Source: Sulfitobacter undariae (GTDB lineage Bacteria > Pseudomonadota > Alphaproteobacteria > Rhodobacterales > Rhodobacteraceae). From it: a stretch of DNA of 64,000 nucleotides. Positions 54,821 to 62,799 of this stretch are shown here, piece by piece. Under the pieces are notes generated by a model. That model searched no databases and had not been told where the DNA came from. It was given only the letters and a program-made list of their open reading frames with translations. The stretch's first letter is position 1; every line of letters starts with the position of its first letter. The stretch lies in contig NZ_JACIEI010000007.1 in assembly GCF_014196805.1 (NCBI RefSeq), positions 88,020 to 152,019 on the forward strand. Reading direction: 5' to 3'. The translations under genes and the position numbers were made by a program.

Positions 54821-55713
54821 CTTGACGAGAGTCTACTAAGCTGTAGGTGGCGTCGAAAAATCTCGTTTACTGGGTTCTTATTATCCGTTTTCCAAATCAT
54901 TCTAATTTCGTGCTGCGCCTTTGGTTCTTCGATTTCGATATAGACCAGATCTGCCATTCTTGAACGAGACAGAGACCGTGGCACCAGTGAAACTCCCATG
55001 CCCTGAGCTACCAGTGCGATGACAGTGAACCAATGTTGAACGCGATAGTGCTCATATGGGTCAACTTCTGCGGCGCGTAACAGGCCTACAATATGATCGT
55101 GGTAATGGGCCGCAAATTCACGTGCAAAAACCAAAACCTTTTCACCCGCCATTTCTGAAATGGAAATCCGGCTGCGCTCCGCCAGACGGTGATTACGTGG
55201 GACGCAGCAAACCAACCGTTCCGTTTCTACCAGATGGGATTGTAAATCATCAGGGAGTGGAACCGAATGGATAAACCCCACATCGATCTTGCCTTGTGTC
55301 AGGTGATCAATTTGACGGTTGGTATTCATTTCATGAAGGTCGAGTTTTGCAGCGGGGTATGCTTCCTCAAAGCTGTGCAGGGTGCGTGGCAAGTGGCGGA
55401 AAAGCATCGATGGGACGAACGATACAGCAAGCGTACCAGATGTTCCTTTAGACTTTTGCTCAGCAAGGGCGCGTGCAGCGTCTAGCTGGCCCAGAATACG
55501 CGCGCAGTGCTCTGCAAAGACAGCGCCCGCAGGCGTAAGGCGCACCGCTTTCCTGCCTCGATCTAGCAACAAAAAACCCAAGTTCTCTTCGAGTTGCTTC
55601 ATACTAACGCTCAAAGGGGGTTGGGAGATGTTCAAGCGAGCAGCTGCGCGACCAAAGTGAAGCTCCTTACTAAGCACGAGAAACTGCTGAAGTTGTCGAA
55701 ATGTAATAGCCAC
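54817..55713 (-). CDS. LysR-type transcriptional regulator
   Basis: A 298-residue LTTR. The HTH lies at about residues 15-45 (LHFGRAAARLNISQPPLSVS), followed by the periplasmic-binding-like effector domain (CCVPRNHRLAERSRISISEM, MGVSLVPRSLSRSRMADLVY). I prefer GTG 55713 (VAITFRQLQQF) as start; the ATG at 55746 adds 11 residues, leaves no ribosome-binding site and abuts the operator. It is divergent to the acyl-CoA dehydrogenase operon, which it probably controls. Confidence 0.92.
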   Translation of the reverse strand: MAITFRQLQQFLVLSKELHFGRAAARLNISQPPLSVSMKQLEENLGFLLLDRGRKAVRLTPAGAVFAEHCARILGQLDAARALAEQKSKGTSGTLAVSFVPSMLFRHLPRTLHSFEEAYPAAKLDLHEMNTNRQIDHLTQGKIDVGFIHSVPLPDDLQSHLVETERLVCCVPRNHRLAERSRISISEMAGEKVLVFAREFAAHYHDHIVGLLRAAEVDPYEHYRVQHWFTVIALVAQGMGVSLVPRSLSRSRMADLVYIEIEEPKAQHEIRMIWKTDNKNPVNEIFRRHLQLSRLSSS

Positions 55714-55747
55714 ACCGGTCCAATCATATGGTTTTTGCAATCGCATA

Positions 55748-55762
55748 ATACATTAATGGTAT
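55748..55762. promoter_or_regulatory. LysR box T-N11-A in the divergent promoter
   Basis: ATAC-N7-GTAT, a T-N11-A dyad typical of LysR-family sites. It lies 35 nt upstream of the LysR start and 95 nt upstream of the acyl-CoA dehydrogenase start. Confidence 0.6.
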
Positions 55763-55856
55763 TTGAATTGGAATGATTGATGCCCCACCATCACAGGACG
55801 CTCACAACGAACACACTATCGCTGAGTGCAATCAACTGACTTCAAGAGGACCAGTC

Positions 55857-57593
55857 ATGCCACTGCAAATTCATAAGAACATTCCCGACAGCGCAGGCAT
55901 GAACGCTTTTGCAGCTGATCCCGCCTTACAGCACCTTGCATGGTTATATCTGATGGAGGAGGACCGCGCCTCTTTGACACCTGAGCTCGAGCGCATGGGG
56001 GATGTAGTCGGTAGATATTTGGAAGAGTTAGCTTTAACCGCCGACAAAAACCCTCCAACCTTGCAAATTCGTGCCCGCAACGGGGCTGAATTAGAAAAGG
56101 TCCACAAACACCCTTCATACGTTGAACTTGAGCGCTACGCGTTTGGAGAGTTTGGCCTTGCGGCCATGTCTCATCGTGCCGGCGTCTTTGGCGCGCAACA
56201 TAAACTCCCGCCAATGATCAAATACGCGCTAGTATTTCTCTTTGTGCAAGCAGAATTTGGCTTGTGTTGCCCCTTGTCGATGACTGATTCCCTAACACGG
56301 ACACTGGTAAAATTCGGCTCAAAAGAGTTGATCGACCAATACTTTGACCGCCTGACCAGCCAAGATATGGACGAATTGTTCCAAGGGTCGATGTTTATGA
56401 CCGAACAAGTGGCCGGCTCGGACGTCGGCGCTATTGAGACAACTGCGAAGTTGGTTGACGGTGAATGGAAGCTATTTGGTGACAAATGGTTCTGCTCCAA
56501 TCCCGATGCAGGACTTGGCATGGTTTTGGCACGCCCTGAAGGGGGAGAAGCAGGCACTGGCGGACTGTCACTGTTCTTGTTACCGCGCAACTTGCCGGAC
56601 GGTACGAAAAACAATTATCGTATTCTTCGCCTAAAAGAAAAAATGGGCACAAAGTCTATGGCGAGCGGCGAAATCTCGATTGAAGGCGCTACTGCCTATT
56701 TGGTGGGAGATCCGGGCCAAGGATTCAAACAGATGACTGACATGATCAACATGTCACGTCTGGCAAATGGTGTGCGTTCTGCCGGCTTGATGCGGCGAGC
56801 AGTGTCCGAGGCGCTGTTCATCTCGAAAAACCGTACTGCATTCGGGAAGCGTTTGATTGATCTGCCACTGATGCGCCGCCAGTTAATGAAGATGTTGGTG
56901 ACAGCCGAGCAAGGTCGCTCGATGGTGTTTCACACAGCACGTATTCTACAAGCGTCGGATGCCGGGGATGCAGAGCAAGCAAAAGTGCTGCGCATCATGA
57001 CGCCGCTAATCAAGTTTCGTACTTGTCGAGACGCACGCAAAGTCGCGGGCGACGGCATGGAGGTGCGCGGTGGCTGCGGCTATATTGAGGAATGGTCGGA
57101 TGCACGCGTGCTGCGAGACTCGCACTTGGGGTCTATCTGGGAAGGTACAAGCAACATTGTTGCATTGGACGTAGCCCGGGCTGTACGTCGCGCAGGCGCT
57201 TTGGGTGCCTTACGGGATTACGTGGAGAAATTGTTGCGCGAAGCGGCTGACCAAGGTCACGATATAGAAGAAATCTCTACGGCGTTTACGCGTGCGGCTG
57301 ACTTACTGGAAACTGTGGCCAACGATCGTGCTCTTGAAGCAGATGTGCGCGTTGCCGCAAGCGCAGTTTATAATGCAACGTCGGCAGCGATCATGCTTTG
57401 GGAAGACGCACAGTTGTCTGGGCGCGACGGATACAATGGCGACCGCAAAACGCTTGCTCGGGCAGTAGTCGCCCACAAACTAGCCACACGTGATCCACTC
57501 GCCCCCAGCGCCACGCAGGCGATGAGCGAGCAAGATGTAGCCGAACTTTTGGACCGCGCCTTGGCAGACGCACAAATTGGTACAGCACAATGA
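55857..57593 (+). CDS. Acyl-CoA dehydrogenase, AidB-like subgroup
   Basis: A 578-residue FAD enzyme. It has the flavin and substrate loops FMTEQVAGSDVGAIETTAKL and RLANGVRSAGLMRRAVSEAL, and the catalytic-type Glu429 in IWEGTSNIVALDVAR. It oxidises an acyl-CoA to the enoyl-CoA and passes electrons to ETF. Start 55857 has AGAGGACC upstream; the frame continues further up without a better signal. It is longer than classical 380-residue members, as in the AidB/long-chain group. It overlaps the CoA transferase gene by ATGA. Confidence 0.92.
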   Translation: MPLQIHKNIPDSAGMNAFAADPALQHLAWLYLMEEDRASLTPELERMGDVVGRYLEELALTADKNPPTLQIRARNGAELEKVHKHPSYVELERYAFGEFGLAAMSHRAGVFGAQHKLPPMIKYALVFLFVQAEFGLCCPLSMTDSLTRTLVKFGSKELIDQYFDRLTSQDMDELFQGSMFMTEQVAGSDVGAIETTAKLVDGEWKLFGDKWFCSNPDAGLGMVLARPEGGEAGTGGLSLFLLPRNLPDGTKNNYRILRLKEKMGTKSMASGEISIEGATAYLVGDPGQGFKQMTDMINMSRLANGVRSAGLMRRAVSEALFISKNRTAFGKRLIDLPLMRRQLMKMLVTAEQGRSMVFHTARILQASDAGDAEQAKVLRIMTPLIKFRTCRDARKVAGDGMEVRGGCGYIEEWSDARVLRDSHLGSIWEGTSNIVALDVARAVRRAGALGALRDYVEKLLREAADQGHDIEEISTAFTRAADLLETVANDRALEADVRVAASAVYNATSAAIMLWEDAQLSGRDGYNGDRKTLARAVVAHKLATRDPLAPSATQAMSEQDVAELLDRALADAQIGTAQ

Positions 57594-58789
57594 ATGTCGC
57601 AAACACGGGCGCATTGCAGGGGTTGAAGGTTATCGATTTATCAAGGGTCTTAGGTGGACCGTTTGCAGGGCAAATCCTTGGGGACCATGGCGCTGACGTG
57701 ATCAAGGTCGAGCCCCCCGCTGGGGATGAGACACGTGAATGGGGGCCGCCCTTCCAAGAGGAAACGGCATCGTATTTCCTCGGCCTGAATCGCAACAAAC
57801 GGGCCTTGGCGCTGGATTTACGCCAAGGCGAGGGCCGTGCTGTGCTGTTGCGCTTACTGGAAGACGCGGATGTACTGCTGGAGAATTTCAAAACTGGTAC
57901 GATGGAAAAATGGGGCATCGGCTATGATGCCCTTTCAGCGCGCTTTCCAAAGCTGATCCATTGCAGGGTCAGCGGCTTTGGCGCTGACGGCCCCATGGGC
58001 GGAATGCCAGGCTATGATGCGATTTTGCAAGCCATGGGCGGCATCATGAGCGTGAATGGCTCCGAGGAAAGTGGCCCCACGCGGGTTGGCCTACCGGTTG
58101 TTGATATGGTGACAGGGCTGAATGCGGTTCAAGGCATTCTGCTGGCGCTTTACCACAGGCACACCTCGGGGGTGGGGCAGTTCGTTGAAGCAGCTTTGTT
58201 TGATAGCGCGCTCTCATTGTTGCATCCGCATGCCGCCAATTATGCGCTGTCGGGTAAAACACCACAAAGGACGGGCAATGATCACCCCAATATCGCCCCC
58301 TATTCCACCTATGCCACGGGTGGCCGTCCTATTTATTTGTCGGTTGGAAATGACCGGCAGTTTGCACGGCTGTGTGATCTAATCGGAGCACCTGAAATCG
58401 CCTTAGACCCTCGGTTTATTTCAAATGGAGAGAGGTTAAAAAACCGCGCGGATTTACGTATTACACTGGAGGACGCACTGGCTGGATTTGACGGGAGCGA
58501 TCTGGCCCAGACATTGATCAATGCAGGCGTTCCGGCCGGCCCTGTTCTGGATGTGAGCGAAGCACTGGCGCATCCGCATACCGAGCATCGTGAAATGACT
58601 ATAGGCATCGGCGACTACAGCGGATTAGGAGCGCCAATAAAGGCCACGGCAACACCAGCAAGCTACCGCCGTAAACCACCGAAATTTGCGGAACACCGGG
58701 ATGAAATTTTGGCAGAAGCCGGATTTTCAAAAGAGACTATCGCGGATCTAACTGCACAGGGAATAACACCAGATAAGCGACGCATTTAG
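57590..58789 (+). CDS. Family III CoA transferase (CaiB/BaiF type)
   Basis: A 399-residue CoA transferase: MNVANTGALQGLKVIDLSRV, LGGPFAGQILGDHGADVIKV and RTGNDHPNIAPYSTYATGGR. The catalytic Asp is Asp172 in LPVVDMVTGLNAVQG. These enzymes move CoA between organic acids, so it could activate the acid imported by the TRAP system before the dehydrogenase acts. It starts overlapping the dehydrogenase stop. Confidence 0.93.
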   Translation: MNVANTGALQGLKVIDLSRVLGGPFAGQILGDHGADVIKVEPPAGDETREWGPPFQEETASYFLGLNRNKRALALDLRQGEGRAVLLRLLEDADVLLENFKTGTMEKWGIGYDALSARFPKLIHCRVSGFGADGPMGGMPGYDAILQAMGGIMSVNGSEESGPTRVGLPVVDMVTGLNAVQGILLALYHRHTSGVGQFVEAALFDSALSLLHPHAANYALSGKTPQRTGNDHPNIAPYSTYATGGRPIYLSVGNDRQFARLCDLIGAPEIALDPRFISNGERLKNRADLRITLEDALAGFDGSDLAQTLINAGVPAGPVLDVSEALAHPHTEHREMTIGIGDYSGLGAPIKATATPASYRRKPPKFAEHRDEILAEAGFSKETIADLTAQGITPDKRRI

Positions 58790-58839
58790 GGATCGCGAAG
58801 ATACGACTGACTAAATTAAATTCCATGGGAGGAACACAT

Positions 58840-59973
58840 ATGACTTTTAAATTTACTGCTGCACTTGGTGCGGCCGCAATGGCGCTGGCCAGCGCCCTGC
58901 CCGCGACGGCCCAAGAAACAGAGCTGCCGCGCTCAATGCTTTGGTCAACCTATGATGTTGGATCAAGTGGCTATGTTGAAGCCTCTGCCGTGGCTGATGC
59001 ATTTGGCAAGGAATTCGGCACCCGCGTGCGGATTATGCCATCGGGTACGTCTATTGGGCGATTGCTACCGCTCAAGACAGGGCGTGTGCAATATGGGTGG
59101 TTGGCAAACGAAGTCTATTTCGCAACCGAAGCACTGTATGACTTCGAAGTACAGGAATGGGGCCCTCAAGATCTCCGTATCGTATCAGGTCGGCCATCAA
59201 CTTTCGGCATGGCGATTGCAACGGATAGCGGCATCAAAACCATCGCTGACATCCGAGGAAAACGCGTCCCAAAAATCAAGGCGAACCCGTCGATTAATAT
59301 CAAAGTCGAAGCCATGCTCGCCTTTGCAGGCTTGACTTGGGACGATGTAGAAGTTGTCGAAGTTCCCTCTTATGGAGCTGCGTTGCGCGCCGTTGTTGAT
59401 GGGCAAGCAGACGTTGCCGGAACGACGCCAACAGCAGCAACGCTCTATGAACTGGAAGGCTCTTCACGTGGACTAAGCTGGGCTCCTCTACCCAAAGATA
59501 ATGCCGAAGGTTGGGATGCCATTGGAAACGTTGCCAGCTTCTTCGCACCGACCACTGCAACCAGTGGCGCAGGTATTTCTGCGGAAAACCCCGCAGAGAT
59601 TTTCGCTGTACGCTATCCGATGATCACCGTTTACGCAGATTCAGATGAAGACGAAGTTTATACCTTTCTCAAAGCGCTGGATGCTACCTTTGACATCTAC
59701 AAAGGCGCGACATCCGCCATGCCGGGATGGGCATTGGCAAAAGCAGGGACAACCCCGCAAGATGCGCCCTTTCACCCTGGTGCGATCCGCTATTTGAAAG
59801 AGATCAACGTTTGGACCGATGGAGATCAAGCGTGGAATGATGCGCGATTGGCTCGTATGGAAGCGGTACAAAAGGCTTGGGATGAAGCGACCGAAACCGC
59901 GATGGATCAAAATATCTCATCCGCTGACTGGCCCGCATTCTGGACGGCCCAACGCGCTGAAAAGCTGAAGTAG
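58840..59973 (+). CDS. TAXI family TRAP solute-binding protein
   Basis: A 377-residue periplasmic protein with a signal peptide (MTFKFTAALGAAAMALASALPATAQ). It then shows MPSGTSIGRLLPLKTGRVQY, of the TAXI (TRAP-associated extracytoplasmic immunogenic) type, distinct from DctP. It captures an organic acid for the fused permease. Start 58840 is preceded by GGGAGGAAC. A hairpin separates it from the permease gene. Confidence 0.93.
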   Translation: MTFKFTAALGAAAMALASALPATAQETELPRSMLWSTYDVGSSGYVEASAVADAFGKEFGTRVRIMPSGTSIGRLLPLKTGRVQYGWLANEVYFATEALYDFEVQEWGPQDLRIVSGRPSTFGMAIATDSGIKTIADIRGKRVPKIKANPSINIKVEAMLAFAGLTWDDVEVVEVPSYGAALRAVVDGQADVAGTTPTAATLYELEGSSRGLSWAPLPKDNAEGWDAIGNVASFFAPTTATSGAGISAENPAEIFAVRYPMITVYADSDEDEVYTFLKALDATFDIYKGATSAMPGWALAKAGTTPQDAPFHPGAIRYLKEINVWTDGDQAWNDARLARMEAVQKAWDEATETAMDQNISSADWPAFWTAQRAEKLK

Positions 59974-59988
59974 CCTTTTGCTACCCGT

Positions 59989-60012
59989 CCCTCGCGTGGT
60001 TTCATGCGAGGG
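59989..60012 (+). other. Hairpin between TAXI protein and permease genes
   Basis: Seven-bp arms CCCTCGC / GCGAGGG with a 10-nt loop, 16 nt after the binding protein stop. No long T-run follows. It could raise binding-protein mRNA stability over the permease, a common ratio control in binding-protein operons. Confidence 0.45.
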
Positions 60013-60041
60013 GCTATTTCCTTCAGTCAGAGGTATTGTGA

Positions 60042-61976
60042 ATGTCTAATTCAGTTGAAAACGCTACACCGCGCCTACATGGCGCCTCACGCCTCGCCGT
60101 TGGTGCACTCGGTGTCATCGGACTATTCGGCATCGTCTTGCAAACGTTTAACATTCCGCTACTGGGTGTCTTTCCCCTCTTATCCAACAGATACTACTAT
60201 CTGTTAATCGCTGTTTTTCTGGCGGCTGCATTTTTACTGCTGCCTGCACGCAGCAACGATAGTTTGGCACCTGTGAGCCCTGTCGATTGGGTACTTGCCG
60301 GGCTTTCCTTGGCCTGCGCAGGGTATCTGGGTGTCAATGCCGAGTTAATCATCACGCAGGGTTGGGATGTAGTTGCGCCTACAATACCTGCTGTGGTCTC
60401 AATCTTGGTTGTCTTATTGTCTCTTGAGGCGTTGCGCCGTTCTGGAGGGATATTGCTATTGATCATTTGCGGTTTTTTCGCAAGCTACCCCCTGTTTGCT
60501 GACTACATGCCCGGTTTTTTATGGGGGCCATCCCTTAGCGTGACCGAAACCGCTGCCGCGCATGTAATGGGGATGGAAAGCCTCATCGGCATCCCTCTCC
60601 GAGTAGTTGCGGATGCATTGGTGGGGTTTATTATCTTTGGCGCAGTACTAAACGCCATTGGTGGTGCGCGCTTCTTTATGGAATTGTCCATGGCCTTGAT
60701 GGGGCGTCGGCGGGGCGGTTCTGCTAAGGTCGCGATTGTATCTAGCGCACTCTTCGGCTCCCTGTCTGGGTCGGTAATCTCAAATGTTCTGTCCACAGGG
60801 CGAATGACCATTTCCTCAATGAAGCGGTCAGGGTATCCCCCGCAATATGCTGGCGCGGTTGAAGCATGTGCCTCTACCGGCGGGACCCTTATGCCACCTG
60901 TCATGGGCGCTGTAGCCTTTATTATGGCCTCATTCCTTGATGTTTCCTACACCACAATCGTTATCGCTGCGATTGTTCCATCTGTTCTGTACTATCTCGC
61001 CCTGTTGTTACAGGTCGACCTTTTTGCTGCACGCAACAATATCGTGACACCGGCAGATCAGGAAATTCCTGTTTTGCGGGCCGTCATTGGCCAAGGCTGG
61101 CACCATCTTGTGTCGCTATTTGGACTGGTCGCTTTATTGTTTATGGTTAGCCCTGCACGGGCAGCCTACTATGCCACAGGCCTTATGTTACTCGTCTCGC
61201 TCATACGATACCGGCAAATCCCAAGGTTCGATGCGGCGCAGTCTCTGGTTGAAGGTGTCACCCGTGACATAGCTTATCTAATAGCCACTCTCTGCGGCAT
61301 CGGTCTGGTTGTCGGGTCTCTGGCAATCACAGGCGTTGGTGGCGCTTTCTCAAGGGAGCTTGTTCAATATGGCGGCGAAAACACGCTACTGTTATTAATA
61401 CTCGGCGCGATCACCAGCTTTGTATTAGGCATGGGGATGACCGTGTCTGCCTGCTACATATTTTTGGCAACCGTTTTGGCACCTGCATTGGTGAAACTGG
61501 GTTTATCCCCCATTGGGTCACACTTGTTTGTTCTCTATTGGGGAATGCTATCATACATCACCCCGCCTGTCGCACTCGCGTCAATCACGGCTGCTCAGAT
61601 AGCTGGAGCCAAGGGTATGGCAACTGGGTTCACCTCAATGCGGCTAGGTGCTGCACTGTTTATTCTGCCTTTTGTATTCGTCTATGAACCCGCACTACTG
61701 CTGCAGGGAGGGGACGTTGTTGTTACCATATTTGCAATTAGTACTGCGGTTATGGCACTAACTGCGCTGTCTTGCGCTCTTGAGGGTTATTTCTACGGAA
61801 TTGGTTCTATTTCAAAGTTAGAACGACTTGTCGTTGGAGTTGGTTCCATAGGCTTAATGATCCCAGATCGGATGTACGAGCTTGGTGGGCTGGTGATCGT
61901 TGTACTTGGGGCAGGCATCGCACAGATGAGGCGCAGGGCTATTCAGAAGCGAGCTGGCAACGGATCACCTGATTAA
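60042..61976 (+). CDS. TRAP transporter fused permease (DctQM type)
   Basis: A 644-residue membrane protein with about 16 helices. The large DctM part has ACASTGGTLMPPVMGAVAFI and SYITPPVALASITAAQIAGA. The N-terminal part supplies the small-subunit helices, as is typical for TAXI-linked permeases. It imports the ligand with a sodium gradient. Its C-terminus ends in a basic tail. Last gene of the cassette. Confidence 0.93.
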   Translation: MSNSVENATPRLHGASRLAVGALGVIGLFGIVLQTFNIPLLGVFPLLSNRYYYLLIAVFLAAAFLLLPARSNDSLAPVSPVDWVLAGLSLACAGYLGVNAELIITQGWDVVAPTIPAVVSILVVLLSLEALRRSGGILLLIICGFFASYPLFADYMPGFLWGPSLSVTETAAAHVMGMESLIGIPLRVVADALVGFIIFGAVLNAIGGARFFMELSMALMGRRRGGSAKVAIVSSALFGSLSGSVISNVLSTGRMTISSMKRSGYPPQYAGAVEACASTGGTLMPPVMGAVAFIMASFLDVSYTTIVIAAIVPSVLYYLALLLQVDLFAARNNIVTPADQEIPVLRAVIGQGWHHLVSLFGLVALLFMVSPARAAYYATGLMLLVSLIRYRQIPRFDAAQSLVEGVTRDIAYLIATLCGIGLVVGSLAITGVGGAFSRELVQYGGENTLLLLILGAITSFVLGMGMTVSACYIFLATVLAPALVKLGLSPIGSHLFVLYWGMLSYITPPVALASITAAQIAGAKGMATGFTSMRLGAALFILPFVFVYEPALLLQGGDVVVTIFAISTAVMALTALSCALEGYFYGIGSISKLERLVVGVGSIGLMIPDRMYELGGLVIVVLGAGIAQMRRRAIQKRAGNGSPD

Positions 61977-62185
61977 CTACTAGATTGTCTAACAAAGGAA
62001 GAATTTTGTTATAAAAGGCCCAGCCTGATCCCCGCTACAGGTCCGCGCCGCCAAATGCACAGGGTTATATAACTTTTTTGGTGTTTGCTTCGACGAATTC
62101 GTACAAGCACAATGCGACAACACAAAATCAACTGACCAGCGCGATGTCGTTTGTCTCAGTGTGAGTATTGCCACATGAGCCTGTA
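61977..62185. other. Cassette right border region
   Basis: About 210 bp between the permease stop and the second repeat copy. It ends in an unusual C-run (62191-62207 region). No tRNA end, attachment-site match to the tRNA-Thr or IS end was seen. Confidence 0.4.
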
Positions 62186-62444
62186 TATAGCCCCCCACCC
62201 CCCCCCCAAGGTCACTGTTCAAAGCAACACACCCCTGTACAAAACCACCTATAAGCACCATGCAATTCTAATCTACCCAAAGGCCGTGGAGAAATATGGC
62301 CTAAAAGGCCTGCCCGATGTCGGACGCGTTGCGAAGAAAATCCAGCATGATGCGGAGCTTCAAGGCCACCGCCCAGCGATACGCCCGATCAAGTTACTTT
62401 TAACAAAGGGAATTGAGTTATCCGCACCCCATGACGAGCACTAA
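62186..62444 (+). pseudogene. 3' fragment of the unknown island gene
   Basis: The frame reads KVTVQSNTPLYKTTYKHHAI and onward, matching the last 78 residues of the 309-residue protein with a few substitutions (for example Tyr for His in the first block). The 5' part is missing and is replaced by a C-rich tract. Confidence 0.85.
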
Positions 62445-62752
62445 ATTTACCGAAAAGAACTCAAATCCCCACTTATCGTTTAAATACAAAGGGATAAAAT
62501 TCAGCTTTTGAATACCCCGAATGATAAACGACGCAGGCAAACTTGATCATACCTTAGCAAACGAGGATGTATCATGTTGAGCAACGCACCATTTCCACAA
62601 GACGGTTTCGTCCGTCTATCTCAAATACTCGCCCCTACAGGCCCTATTCCCGTCTCAAAATCCACGTGGTGGCAGGGCGTAAAAGATGGGCGCTTCCCAC
62701 AGCCCCAGAAACTTGGCCCGCGCACTACAGTTTGGAAGGCGGAAGACATCCG
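62186..62752 (+). repeat. Right copy of the long direct repeat
   Basis: Matches the left copy (54055-54620) at a constant offset of 8132 bp from 62211 on, with about 97% identity. It ends inside AlpA, after which the two copies differ. Confidence 0.93.
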
Positions 62753-62792
62753 TGCCCTATTTGACGGGAATACTGACGACGATGGTCAGTAG
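62574..62792 (+). CDS. AlpA-type island regulator, copy 2
   Basis: A 72-residue AlpA protein: FVRLSQILAPTGPIPVSKST, then GVKDGRFPQPQKLGPRT and WKAEDIRALFDGNTDDDGQ. The Phe in GRFPQP is the usual family residue, whereas copy 1 has Val. It is followed after 7 nt by the fused HTH-recombinase gene, which it may regulate. Confidence 0.88.
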   Translation: MLSNAPFPQDGFVRLSQILAPTGPIPVSKSTWWQGVKDGRFPQPQKLGPRTTVWKAEDIRALFDGNTDDDGQ

Positions 62793-62799
62793 GTACGCC

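Noticed and set aside
62191..62210. C-run as a possible mobile element end
   Set aside because: A homopolymer-like tract matching the C-rich sequence of the left repeat; no inverted terminal repeat or target duplication was found.
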